Origin: Azolla caroliniana
Lineage: Eukaryota > Polypodiophyta
Direction of reading: 5' to 3'
Assembly (NCBI GenBank): GCA_043228905.1
Contig: JBHGNT010000015.1
Coordinates: forward strand, 19,778,001-19,842,000
DNA: 64,000 nucleotides
Part shown: piece by piece, positions 1 through 9,914 of the stretch
Numbering within the stretch: the first letter of the stretch is position 1
Layout: the number at the start of each line of letters is the position of its first letter
The notes under the pieces: model-generated
Database searches by the model: none
Told to the model about the DNA's origin: nothing
The model's input: only the letters and a program-made list of their open reading frames with translations
Program-made: the position numbers and the translations under genes

Positions 1-772
1 TCTCTCTCTCTCTCTCTCTCTCTATTAAGGTATGTCTGTTGCATTTATGTAGGAACTTTGATGACGGCTTATTGAAAGAGATGGCAGGGTTTGATTATGA
101 TGCAGATATTCCAACCTTGTCCCATCCGCCTACGCTTAGTAAATATCTAGTAGGAGAGGTTGCAACAAGCAAAACCTTTTTTTCTTGGTACCGGCTTTCT
201 CTGATGTTTGTGATTAAACTGTCCTTTATGCGCAGGAAGAATCGAATGTTCAAACTGATTTTATCAATGGTAATAAACAGGATACTGGTAGCAAGCTTTA
301 ATTAGGAAACAAGAAGAGATTAGAAGAGGCAACTTTACAAGTTTTCTTAAAATTTATGGATTTCGAAGGCCAGTATTTCCGAAACACAGGGAGTTTCCTG
401 AGTCTGAATTGAAGAAAGATATTCAACTATAGGCAGCTCATTATGTTACATGGACAAGATATTGAACATCAACATAAATCCGAGGGAAAAGTTTCAGTGT
501 TGCCAGTTGGTTAGGCATTAGGATTCTTAAAATCTTCCCTTCCAGAGGCTACTGATGATTGGATGGCAGCATTTCCTGGGATCGCTCGTCAAAGTGAAAG
601 TTCATTCTATAGCAATCAAGACAATCCTGCCCTTACGGCTGCAAAGCTTTCAAGGAAGGATGTTTCGAGAAGGTAACAATAGCACGTAGAAAATTGTTCA
701 AGAGTGATTATACTTGAAGTATTCTTATAAACTGTTAATTAACAGAAATAAGTGATTGTCCTTTTTTCTTAT

Positions 773-834
<62 letters not shown>

Positions 835-1330
835 CAGGCGTATCCTGTAGATCAGCGGCAATGATGTGAAGATATCTTCTCTGGTCATATGAAAACAAAC
901 CCAGAAATTCATAGGGAAAATCCTATGATTATCCTTCAGGATCTTCCAGATAAATATAACACATATGTAAAGTTTCAGACCCTGCTTTCATTTTTCTCAG
1001 TTATTTATTATGCTTGAAAATCATGATCTGCTTTGTTTTTCAGGTAGAGTTCAAAGCTTTACTGAATACAACAAAGGATTTGCAGTTTTCTGTTGAGGTA
1101 GATTAAAATTTTTGGCAATTAAATTTAATCTTTTAACTATTTAAAGTGGCTCATATATATATGCACACACACATATATATGCTTCTACGTAAGGTTTTGA
1201 TTCTTTATGGTTATTTGTTAATAAACAATTATGCACAGGTGTTCTTTGATAGGAAAAAGGTTGGGGAGGGCATTGGTGGAAGTAGAAAAGAAGCCCAGTA
1301 CAGAGCAGCTGATTGGTGTTAAACTTATTG
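1..1330 (+). pseudogene. truncated CPL1-like CTD phosphatase fragment (duplicated exons 6-11)
   Basis: This is a broken copy of the intact CPL1-like gene at 40913-49429. Recognisable pieces, in order, match exon 6 (about 53-158, encoding a [12 protein letters not shown]-like stretch), exon 7 (about 234-325), part of exon 8 (about 350-670), exon 9 (about 836-965), exon 10 (about 1044-1095) and the first three quarters of exon 11 (about 1238-1315, [15 protein letters not shown]). The CT tract at 1-23 corresponds to the GA tract in intron 5 of the intact gene (about 43709-43732), so the duplication continues left of the window. It has in-frame stops (for example in the exon 7 and exon 8 pieces), has lost intron 7 and the first half of exon 8, and ends abruptly near 1316, where sequence homologous to the FMO upstream region begins. 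The catalytic phosphatase part is absent here, so no function is expected. Confidence 0.9.
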
Positions 1331-1536
1331 CATCTTATTCACACTTGGTGTTAAACTTATCCCCACACAACACTTTTCATTTCCTTGCGACAATGTCTAA
1401 GAAAAGTATGGTGGTCGCAAGGGGAAAAATATACACAGAAAAAAACTGTGTCCACGAAAGAAGAAGATGATGAAAGAGATAAGAGAGTAGTGTGCAAAAA
1501 GATGGGATGTAAGAAATATGCCCATCTACACTTAGG

Positions 1537-1540
<4 letters not shown>

Positions 1541-1605
<65 letters not shown>
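1541..1605. repeat. (GA)n microsatellite in the FMO copy 1 leader
   Basis: About 32 uninterrupted GA dinucleotides lie about 20 bp upstream of the FMO copy 1 start codon. Copies 2 and 3 carry the same tract, shorter, at the equivalent place. It is probably 5' UTR. GA/CT tracts in plant leaders can bind GAGA-binding (BBR/BPC) factors, but no regulatory role is shown here. Confidence 0.9.
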
Positions 1606-1610
<5 letters not shown>

Positions 1611-1623
1611 TCGTAGAGTGGCT

Positions 1624-3447
1624 ATGGTTATGGCCCTGGCTGAAGAGGAGGTGAATGGTTGGCTGGGTAGCTTTGAAGCTGCCCTTCTCCAAAGAGATGT
1701 GGAAGCTGCAACCCAACTCTTCCTCCCGGACGAATGCTTCTGGAGAGACCTCCTCACCTTCACATGGAACATCTACACGGCCGAATCCCGACAAGAGATC
1801 GGAGACATGCTCCGATCCATTTTCATTGAAGGTGACCACATCCACCCTCCCTCCTCTTGCAAGCTCCAAGGTGAAGTGGAAGACCTCACCCCCCATCCCC
1901 ATGGCATCATCCAAGCCTTCTTCACCTTTGAGACTCCCATCGCACGGGGCCGCGGACACCTCAAGCTACGAGGCGGGAAATGCTGGTGCCTCCTCACCTC
2001 CATGCTAGAGCTCAAAGGCCATGAAGAGCTGGCCGGAACCCGACGTGAACTGGGCGTAGTCCATGGTGCCTTCCGTGGCGGCCGCCAGACATGGCTCGAC
2101 ATGAGGCATGATGAATTGTCACGCCTCGGCCACACCCCCTCTACCCAACCATACTGTCTTGTTGTCGGCGGCGGACAAGCTGGGATCGCCCTCGGTGCTA
2201 GGCTTCGCCGCCTCTGTGTCCCGACCATCATCATTGAGAAGAACAAGCGTCCCGGCGATACATGGCGCAACCGATACAGATCCTTATGCCTCCATTTTCC
2301 TGTCTGGTTTGACCACTTTCCTTACATCCCTTTCCCTGACCATTGGCCAGTGTTCTGCCCCAAAGACAAGCTGGCTGATTGGCTCGAGGCGTATACCCTC
2401 ATCATGGAGCTTGTGTATTGGGGCTCCACAGAATGCAAATCTGCCTGGTTCAACCCTGTCGAGGAAAAATGGGAAGTATTGGTAAACAAAGAAGGTGAAG
2501 AGATTTTGCTCTACCCTAAGCACCTGGTGCTAGCAACTGGCATGTCTGGTTTCCCTAACGTTCCCTTATTCCCGGGTGCCGAAAACTTCCAAGGTGTACA
2601 ATGCCATTCCAGCCAATATCAGGATGGCCGAGAATGGACGGGGAAACGGTGTGTTGTCGTGGGGTCCAATAACTCTGCACACGATATATGTGCCGATCTG
2701 TGGGAGAGTGGGGCTGCTCGAGTGACCATGCTTCAAAGGTCTTCTACCCATGTGTTGCGCACAGAAACTATGCCCATTGCGGAGGCTTCGCCCTACCATG
2801 AAGGCTCGAAATACACTACTGAAGATGCTGACCTTCTTTTTGCTTCGGTGCCATATAAAATCATGCATAGATCCGCCATAGAACGCTACAAAAGAACTGC
2901 TGAAATTGACGCAAAGTTCTATGATGACCTTAAGAGAGTGGGGTTCATTTTCGACTTTGGGGATGATGGGTCAGGGTTGTTTATGAAGTACCTCCGACAA
3001 GGGTCAGGATTTTACATTGATGTGGGTGCATCCGATCTCGTGATAAAAGGTGAGGTCAACCTAAAGAGTGGGGTAACATTGAAGGAAATGAAAGAGAGGA
3101 GTGTGGTGTTGAGCGACAACACTGATGTGGAGGCCGATCTAGTGGTGTACGCGACTGGCTATGGGTCCATGAATGAATGGGTGGCCAAGCTTATCTCTCG
3201 AGAAGTGGCGGACAAGGTTGGCAAGTGTTGGGGGTTAGGGTCAGATACCAAGAAGGACCCGGGCCCGTGGGAACGTGAGATTCGTAACATGTGGAAACCA
3301 ACCCAACAAGAAGGGCTATGGTTGCATGGGGGTGGCTTCATTCATTGTAGACAATATTCCCTATACTTAGCATTGCAAATCAAAGCACGCATGGAGGGCA
3401 TCCCCATCCATGTCTATGGCATGGGAAAGGTCCACCATATTGCTTAA
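1624..3447 (+). CDS. NTF2-like/flavin-containing monooxygenase, copy 1
   Basis: A single uninterrupted exon encodes about 607 aa. The first ATG is at 1624; the frame opens with GTG at 1618. Residues about 8-150 resemble an NTF2/SnoaL-like domain. An FAD-binding Rossmann fold follows (GGGQAG near residue 184, then an acidic EKN), then an ATG-type motif (LATGMSGFPNVP near 305), an FMO-like FQGVQCHSSQY near 324, an NADPH-binding VVVGSNNSA near 346 and a C-terminal VVYATGY. This is the class B flavin monooxygenase plan, related to plant YUCCA enzymes; those are normally only about 400-430 aa and lack the N-terminal domain. The substrate is unknown. Compared with copies 2 and 3 it has changed two conserved stretches: LHFPVWFDHFPY instead of LHNSVWYDHMPY, and GGGFIHCRQYS instead of GGNLHQSRHYS. 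It is either a diverged functional paralog or one under relaxed constraint. Confidence 0.88.
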   Translation: MVMALAEEEVNGWLGSFEAALLQRDVEAATQLFLPDECFWRDLLTFTWNIYTAESRQEIGDMLRSIFIEGDHIHPPSSCKLQGEVEDLTPHPHGIIQAFFTFETPIARGRGHLKLRGGKCWCLLTSMLELKGHEELAGTRRELGVVHGAFRGGRQTWLDMRHDELSRLGHTPSTQPYCLVVGGGQAGIALGARLRRLCVPTIIIEKNKRPGDTWRNRYRSLCLHFPVWFDHFPYIPFPDHWPVFCPKDKLADWLEAYTLIMELVYWGSTECKSAWFNPVEEKWEVLVNKEGEEILLYPKHLVLATGMSGFPNVPLFPGAENFQGVQCHSSQYQDGREWTGKRCVVVGSNNSAHDICADLWESGAARVTMLQRSSTHVLRTETMPIAEASPYHEGSKYTTEDADLLFASVPYKIMHRSAIERYKRTAEIDAKFYDDLKRVGFIFDFGDDGSGLFMKYLRQGSGFYIDVGASDLVIKGEVNLKSGVTLKEMKERSVVLSDNTDVEADLVVYATGYGSMNEWVAKLISREVADKVGKCWGLGSDTKKDPGPWEREIRNMWKPTQQEGLWLHGGGFIHCRQYSLYLALQIKARMEGIPIHVYGMGKVHHIA

Positions 3448-3980
3448 TAAGTGTGGCATTTGATAATGTTTTTTAGGTTTGGGCATTTGTTAGGATATCC
3501 TAAGATTAAGGCATGTCATCGAATAAAACCGATCTCCTGGCCAAAACAATGAGAGGAAAATTTAGGAAAGCATGTTTGTATTAATGTGCTTTGTCTTTGA
3601 TGAGGGAGTGAGTGTTGTTTTGCAATTCACATATGAGTTTGAAAGTTATCTTCCATGCTATTATATATTGTATCTGGAAAAGGGCTTTGTTTATTGTAAT
3701 GCTTTGCTATGTACGAGTGATTGTTTCCTCTTTTGGTCTATATCATATACATGGTAGGTAATTGATAATTCATTAATACATTAACAAATAATTGGGGATG
3801 CGTTACACTGTGATGTAAACATTTGTGTATCTAATATCTATAAAGTAAGCAAAAGTATATATTTGTGAGGAAAAACACTTAAAACCCTAACGACTAAAAT
3901 TTTACAAAAAATAAACTTGTTTTGGTTTGAAGATTATATCAATGGTTGGAGGAACCTAATAAAGAAGATGCTAACTATCT
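3448..3980. other. intergenic, 3' flank of FMO copy 1
   Basis: AT-rich sequence with no supportable gene. It probably holds the 3' UTR of FMO copy 1. It does not resemble the downstream flank shared by copies 2 and 3, so the duplication that made copy 1 ends near its stop codon or this flank has diverged. Confidence 0.6.
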
Positions 3981-4900
3981 GTTGAGGGATTGATCTAGGC
4001 TGTTGTGCTCTACAATGAACTTGTCCTAGATCTTTTGAACTTGGGGCAATCCCATAAATATTGTCTTAGAGTCTTGATAGGTGCAAAACATAGTGGGCAA
4101 GCTATTGGGCATCCTCGTTTGCCTAGCCATTTGCCAATAGGGACCATGTTATGGGTGATCTACCATGTTACAGACCCTTCCAAAAGGTACCGAGCACTTC
4201 ATCAGGGATGCCCAATATCTGCCAACCATTGCATAGGAACCTTCTCGTTGCATTGTCTGCCACGTGGATCGAGTGCCAGGTGCCACTACTGTAGCCCTTG
4301 TATTTGTTGATGCCCTTCAACGGATTAACCGTTCTAGTCTCATCAAAGAGATTGAGCCATATATCTCCTCTCGCATCCCCCACTTGAACCTTGTCAACCA
4401 CCTCTACTATTAGTCTGTTCATTTTCTTAATTCCCTTGAGGTGAGGGATTGGGTCCTCCCTCGCCCCTCTTGGAGCCATCATGCGTCTGCAATCACCTAT
4501 AGAATGGAACCTTGTTTGCCCTAGCTTTCCCCATGCGAGGCCCTTGAGCTGCCCTATCATCATGTCGTCACTAGGTTGCAGTGGTGGATTCCAAAATAAT
4601 GGTTGTCTAGTCCATTTGATTTGTGTCTTTGGGATATGCTTGACCAAATGTTGCACGTGACCCCATGCCCACAAGATGGAATTCGTTACCCTATCCTTCG
4701 GATGAAAAGTTGGATGGACGCCTCATGGTGTTATGAATGCTCAAGAGGTAAACACATCCAAACTTGTTTTGAGAGAGGCTTGAAGACCGCATCCCCTCAT
4801 TTTTGAGAGATTTGGATGTTGATCGTAAGCTTCACCCTTTGGTATGTGTGGAAAGCATGTTGCATAAAGGTCTTCCAAATTTGGAATGCGCCCCCCCCCC
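3980..4900 (-). mobile_element. LINE (non-LTR retrotransposon) 3' remnant with RT zinc-binding domain
   Basis: The minus strand encodes a decayed C-terminal part of a plant L1-like ORF2. The clearest piece, about 4035-4150, reads as a reverse-transcriptase zinc-binding domain with a WLGKRGCPIACPLC segment followed by a YLWDCPKF segment; the second Cys-His pair is partly lost. Upstream on the same strand (4168-4674) is an open stretch with GDIWLN and WKGL segments typical of the region between RT and the zinc-binding domain. Further frames with stops continue to about 4900, next to a poly(C) run. No RT catalytic core is present, so it is a 5'-truncated, inactive relic. Confidence 0.65.
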
Positions 4901-6397
4901 CCCCTAGAGGAATTGATCATGGATATTTGGTTCGTGATTATCAGTTGCTTATGAGGGCAATTGGATTAGGTTTGCGGCCACTTTGACTACATGGTTATTG
5001 CCCACTTACACTTTTGGCAAAAATGGAGGAACACGTCGATGGTGACACAAGTAGGAAATGGCTTGAGGTGGAACTACTAGCCCCCACGTTGGTTGTTTCC
5101 TGCTCACCTCCCACCCTCCCTCTGTTGAAGGCCAGAGGATCGGGCATGTGCTGGCCAGTGATGATTGTTTATAGCTCTAGATACCTACTTACATTAAGTA
5201 GAAAGTAATAGAGGACATGTATGGAGTTTGATATTCTTGAACTTGATCGGGGGGTGATTCCCCAGTTTAAATACTTGTATAGTCTTTTTGTAAAAATCTC
5301 TCCTAATTAATAGGACAGTAGCTCCTTTTTTAGAAAAGTAAATAAAGAAGATGCCATATTGTGCATGGAGTAAAATCACATGCTTGATCAAACTTATAAA
5401 CTTGCCTATTATTGTTATGGAAAAATTGATTGCACAATGTAAAAGGGTTCTAGTAGTGTAATCTTTACCAAATTTATTTTTAATACATATCTATAAACTT
5501 TGATCAGCAACAAAAACAACTCTTGAAGAGGGAATTTGTAATCTAGACGTGAATTAAGACATTCTCTGCAAGGCTTTTCTCAAGTGTTCCATGGAACTTG
5601 CAAAGACATTCTTTCTTGTAGGTTGAGTGAGCCAATCCTCATCCACAATTACTCAACACAAATGAAGTGCTCGGTACAACTCTCCATGACAGAGCACATT
5701 TGTGTCCTTGTGGAACATATGCATATGGTCTTTCATGTGAACCCCCCCCCCCAAAAAATTACAACTCATATCACCACTACAAAATTGGATCAAATTTCCT
5801 ATTTCCCTTCAAACAAATGAAAGGTGCTAAATTTCGAAAAAATTAGATAAGAAATCAAGATTTTGTTATAAAATTTTGTGAGCAATAGGATTTGGACCTC
5901 TTGGTTCACTGCTCTTCCATTTGAGCTACACTCATTTGACTAGATTTTTCCCCATTGTTGAAACTCATCAATTTCTTTTTTGGGTAGTCACCACAAAGAG
6001 AACTCAAGTAGTTTCACCGTGGTAATGTTAGAACCCTGAAGGGTGCCTTCATGGGGGGCCTCACAATAGAACTCATTGAGTTTTATTGTGATGCCACATT
6101 GAGCATTTTATGGATAAAATAATGATGAGTGGATATAATACGAGATTAAGGAAGCGAATGGATTAAGGTTGCCTAACCACATTGAACACCCCTTGAGCAA
6201 ACGGCATGAGACAAACAAGAAATACCATTGGTGTCCTATACCAATGAATATTACCTTATGTTAAACCTTGATAGTTCAATAATTTATCTAAATAAGAGAG
6301 GTTAGCCTCATGAATAGAGTCTTGACAATGTCTCAAGATGCCATTATGAAGGGGGTAACTAATTCCCTTTACATAGTCCAACATTGAAAGCTCACAA
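4900..6397. other. intergenic repeat-rich sequence
   Basis: I find no gene here. It contains a C-rich homopolymer at about 4890-4905, another at about 5742-5750, and AT-rich sequence. A tRNA-like relic lies at 5880-5945 (listed separately). Confidence 0.6.
5880..5945 (-). repeat. possible tRNA-derived relic (SINE head or tRNA pseudogene)
   Basis: On the minus strand an A-box-like TAGCTCAAATGG is followed about 35 bp later by a B-box-like GGTCCAAATCC, which has one mismatch from the usual GGTTCNANNCC. I cannot fold a full cloverleaf and see no acceptor pairing, so a working tRNA is unlikely. A tRNA-derived SINE head or a decayed tRNA copy fits better. Confidence 0.3.
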
Positions 6398-6832
6398 ACC
6401 ACCACACATTCTTTTGTGCACACTAAGGTAAATGGGGTTTGTTCCAATTCCTAGGGTAACTTGTTTCTCAATTATTGTACCCATAACCCATTACAATTAG
6501 CTTTAGAATTCATCCTTAGCTTATGCCTATGACAAAACACTAACCACCACACATTCTTTTGTGCACACTAAGGTAAATGGGGTTTGTTCCAATTCCTAGG
6601 GTAACTTGTTTCTCAATTATTGTACCCATAACCCATTACAATTAGCTTTAGAATTCATCCTTAGCTTATGCCTATGACAAAACACTAACCACCACACATT
6701 CTTTTGTGCACACTAAGGTAAATGGGGTTTGTTCCAATTCCTAGGGTAACTTGTTTCTCAATTATTGTACCCATAACCCATTACAATTAGCTTTAGAATT
6801 CATCCTTAGCTTATGCCTATGACAAAACACTA
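6398..6832. repeat. three perfect 145 bp tandem copies
   Basis: Units at 6398-6542, 6543-6687 and 6688-6832 look identical by eye. Each starts ACCACCACACATTC and ends near GACAAAACACTA. Such perfection implies very recent expansion or homogenisation, or an assembly artefact. The unit shows no coding or structural-RNA signature I recognise. Confidence 0.95.
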
Positions 6833-7257
6833 AAGGGGTTCCTTCATGATAGAATACATCAAGTTCTAAAGGAGTTCCAACGCTCAAAGTTCTCGTATAG
6901 AATAGAACTCCTTCATCTAGAGTCTATGCACAACTCTTACATAAGAATGTGGTGAGCACCACTACAACTTGTGCTATTCCTCTATCCTACTCCATGCACA
7001 ATGATCTACTAGACACAATCACACACACACATGGGGCATTGCTACAACTTGTGGTGCTATTCCTCTATCCTATAAATGAGGAGTTAAACACTAGTCACAA
7101 TCATCACACACACACCCACATTTTTTTATATAAAAACACACTAAAATAGGAAACTTGAAATTTGTGCACATAGTTTCTGTGTTGTCTCTAGGTGCTTTGC
7201 ATTGAGTGCATGTCTTCATTCGGCCAAAGTTCTCTCTCCTTGTTGAAATCATATGAT

Positions 7258-7289
<32 letters not shown>

Positions 7290-7472
7290 AGAAGAAGAAG
7301 AAGAATTAAAAATCTTGGGGAGAAGAAGAATGAAAAAGGCACAAATGTGGACATTACAGCTCTTTACGAGAGTATTGGCCCTTTTCACACCAGAGTGGCC
7401 ATAAGGCGTTAACCCACACTTTCATCCTAAGCATCAATACCATCTCTTATATTGAGGGGGGATAGTGAGATG
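6833..7472. other. intergenic, with GA/GAA microsatellite
   Basis: No gene. (GA)n at about 7264-7288 runs into (GAA)n to about 7305. Short ACAC runs occur near 7020 and 7107. Confidence 0.6.
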
Positions 7473-8009
7473 TGTTAAGAAACAGGGTCCTCCGGATGGG
7501 AAGGAGAGCTTGAGTTGGAGAGAAAAGTAAGCTGAATTGGTCGACATCAACTCGGTCGAGGTAGAAAAATCGACAAATTTCCAATTCGGTCAAGGCCAAA
7601 AATCGAATAATAGTTGATTTAGCTAATAGTCAAATCGGTCGAAGCCGACTCAGGGCTATATTTGTAAATAGTCTATATCGTGTATGAGTATAAATACACT
7701 TAGGGCAAATCATTATAATGAAGGTGTGATGAATCATTTGTGTAACTAGTGATGAATAGAGAGGAGACTGTCTCCTCTATAACCATTGATCTGACGAAGA
7801 AGAACTTAAAGTTGTTGCCTTGCAGTTTCTTGTTGTATTCCTTTCTCCCATAGTTATATAGTTCTTGGAGTTTGTGGACTCCCGTGGTTTTTCCCTATCA
7901 GGGTTTCCACGTTAAAAATACTTGTCTATACTTTCATTTCCTGTCATTTCGATCTTTGCACCTGCATTTGCACACATGATCACCAGTTGTGGATGGCCGA
8001 TCTTCATCA
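7473..8009. mobile_element. solo LTR (copia-type) with 5 bp target-site duplication
   Basis: A 537 bp sequence begins TGTTAAGAAAC and ends CTTCATCA, flanked on both sides by AGATG (7468-7472 and 8010-8014). It is the same family as the LTR at 23689-24328: both contain GTGTATGAGTATAAATACAC (about 7682 and 23958), probably the LTR TATA region, and similar sequence around it. Matching TSDs with no internal domain indicate recombination between the two LTRs of a former element. Confidence 0.88.
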
Positions 8010-8517
8010 AGATGTCCTACATGAGTGTGGTAATTGTAAAATTTCTTTTGTGTTGCCTGCGTCCCACTACTAAATGACATGATGAATAAACATAATGGGT
8101 GGGTTATGTTCATAGTTGGAGTAGGCTAAGACAAACCATTTATAGATCATAATCTCAAAGTCTTGTTAATAGGATGACAACAAGATGGACACACATGTCC
8201 AAAGACCAACAATTTCACACCTAGTGGTAGCTTCAACTAAGGTTTCAATATTTGTGGGGGTGTGGTAGCTTAATGGGGGGATAGGTAAAGAGAAGTCAAT
8301 GGTCAACATACAAATCACTTAGATGTCCAAGTTGGGGATAGTTCTTCATTACTCAATGCATCCTATATTCAACAATTTTATGCTAGAAAGGGCAAGAGGC
8401 AATTAAAGAGTGATGTAGAAAAATTCTCTTAGTAATGAGGTAATAAGCCTAAGGCCAATGACAAGGAAAAGGGTCTCATGAACAGATATATATATATAGA
8501 TCGATGTATGTGTGACT

Positions 8518-8605
8518 GTATGTAATCCCATAATCATGATAAAGATTTAAACCCATGACTTCTTAGAAAAATATCTTTAACCTTCACCATTAAGATGTAT
8601 CATAT
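8518..8605 (-). repeat. possible tRNA-derived SINE head
   Basis: On the minus strand an A-box-like CTTAATGGTGAAGGTT is followed by a B-box-like CATGGGTTTAAATC, the arrangement seen in plant tRNA-derived SINEs. I cannot find the element's 3' end or a TSD, so this is a weak call. Confidence 0.3.
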
Positions 8606-8697
8606 TTACTTATTTTGAATTTCTATAGATTAAACGTAATATTATAAAATGCAACCACTTCACACAACTGACTAATGTATTTGTAAGCATAGTACGT

Positions 8698-8943
8698 AAA
8701 ATTCGTGTTCGTCTAGTATAACATTCGTTGTCCTACGTTGAAAAACGAATGCGAATGTTATCCAAACATTCTTGTGTGTTTTTTTTTTGTTTTTTTCCCA
8801 TTTTTTTAATGTTTTTTTTCATTTTTAGGCTTATCTACCTCATAATAAATAGTTAATCCAAAAGTATGATATTTATCATTCTTTGAGGGTATTTTTCTTT
8901 TGCGAATGAGAATGCACGTATGGTACGTATGGTTCATACTATG
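8698..8943 (+). mobile_element. hAT-like MITE, copy A, with 8 bp TSD
   Basis: A 246 bp element begins CATAGTACGTAAAATTCG and ends in the near-complement CGTATGGTTCATACTATG. It is flanked by perfect 8 bp duplications TTTGTAAG at 8690-8697 and 8944-8951. An 8 bp TSD points to the hAT superfamily. A second copy with its own 8 bp TSD is at 54064-54325, in inverted orientation. It has no coding capacity. Confidence 0.88.
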
Positions 8944-9238
8944 TTTGTAAGCTACCAAATGTCATGCTTGAATGTGAATACCAAGGGATGATCTTGCAAA
9001 GTTGTGAGGTGATGAACATGCATGTCCAAACCATGCTATATACGCATGTGTTTCAATATTGACAAACCGTACTCATGTATATCTTGTGCTCCTTGTTAAC
9101 ACATTTTTATTCTTCATATATTTTCCTCTTCTTACTCTCTTATTTGATTTGATCTTTCTCCAAAGTCAGCTAAAACCAAGGACTAGGGGTGTCAATCCGC
9201 AATGGCAAAAACCATGTTATACTTCCAACACATAAAAA

Positions 9239-9424
9239 CACTTATCTTTACCCTCCATGCAATTGTGGAAACCTAAAGGGATTCTTAAGTTAAACTGACA
9301 TACACTTATCTCTCCCCTCCATGCAATTGTGGAAACCTCAAGGGATTCTTATGTTAAACTGACATACACTTATCTCTCCCCTCCATTGAACCATGGAAAC
9401 CTCAATGGTTTCTTAAGTTAACAC
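9239..9424. repeat. three tandem 64 bp repeats
   Basis: CACTTATCT starts at 9239, 9303 and 9367, each followed by CCCTCCAT, GGAAACCT and TTCTTA.GTTAA blocks. The first two units are nearly identical and the third is diverged. The array lies about 500 bp beyond the 3' end of the ISE2-like gene. Confidence 0.85.
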
Positions 9425-9914
9425 TCGCTGAATCATGTATATCTCGGTTAATTATTCTGGAGCAAAATGTCTTGCTTCTTTTTATGTATCTAGAATCTAT
9501 CGATTCAATAACCAATGATAAAGATAGTGCATCAATCTTTGGAATTAAAGTCTCATTTGAAGCATCAATGGATTTTTCACTCGTTCATTCCATGTTTTTC
9601 ATTAACGATTCTCAATATTGGGAGACCAATCATCCAAAAGAAGGGAATGTTATGATTTATGTAGGTTGTACATGTAAAAATCCTTCAATATATAATTATG
9701 GATCAAGAATCCACAAAATGATAAGGTTCATGTTCCTTGCGTTTCTCCATCTCTGATTCATTATACAAAGGATAGGATCAGCACTAAGGAATGATGATCT
9801 AAAACAAGATGGGATGTAAAAATAATTACGACAAACCTGATATTTGAGAGGTGTAGTAGACAGCTAATGATGGATAAGGAACAATATAGCAATAAAAGTG
9901 GATTTTACTCAATT
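9425..9914. other. intergenic, 3' flank of ISE2-like gene
   Basis: A short open frame at 9472-9756 (+) has no recognisable motif and I do not regard it as a gene. The part next to 9914 is likely the 3' UTR of the ISE2-like gene. Confidence 0.5.

Noticed and set aside
1618-1623. GTG start for FMO copy 1 (and equivalents at 26982 and 38792)
   Set aside because: Nuclear plant genes start at ATG; the first in-frame ATG (1624, 26976, 38786) is two codons on.
1357-1959. Minus-strand frames with long Ser-Leu repeats opposite the FMO copy 1 start (also 26635-27258 and 38445-38846 at the other copies)
   Set aside because: They are translations of the CT/GA microsatellites joined to the antisense of the FMO coding region. 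They recur only because the genes are duplicated.
5880-5945. A functional tRNA gene
   Set aside because: Only A- and B-box-like blocks are present; the acceptor and anticodon stems do not pair convincingly.
6398-6832. CRISPR-like repeat array
   Set aside because: Units are 145 bp and contiguous, with no short-repeat/unique-spacer pattern; the organism is a eukaryote.
9472-9756. 94-codon plus-strand frame
   Set aside because: No motif, no sign of coding constraint and no neighbouring exons; chance frames of this size are expected in AT-rich plant DNA.
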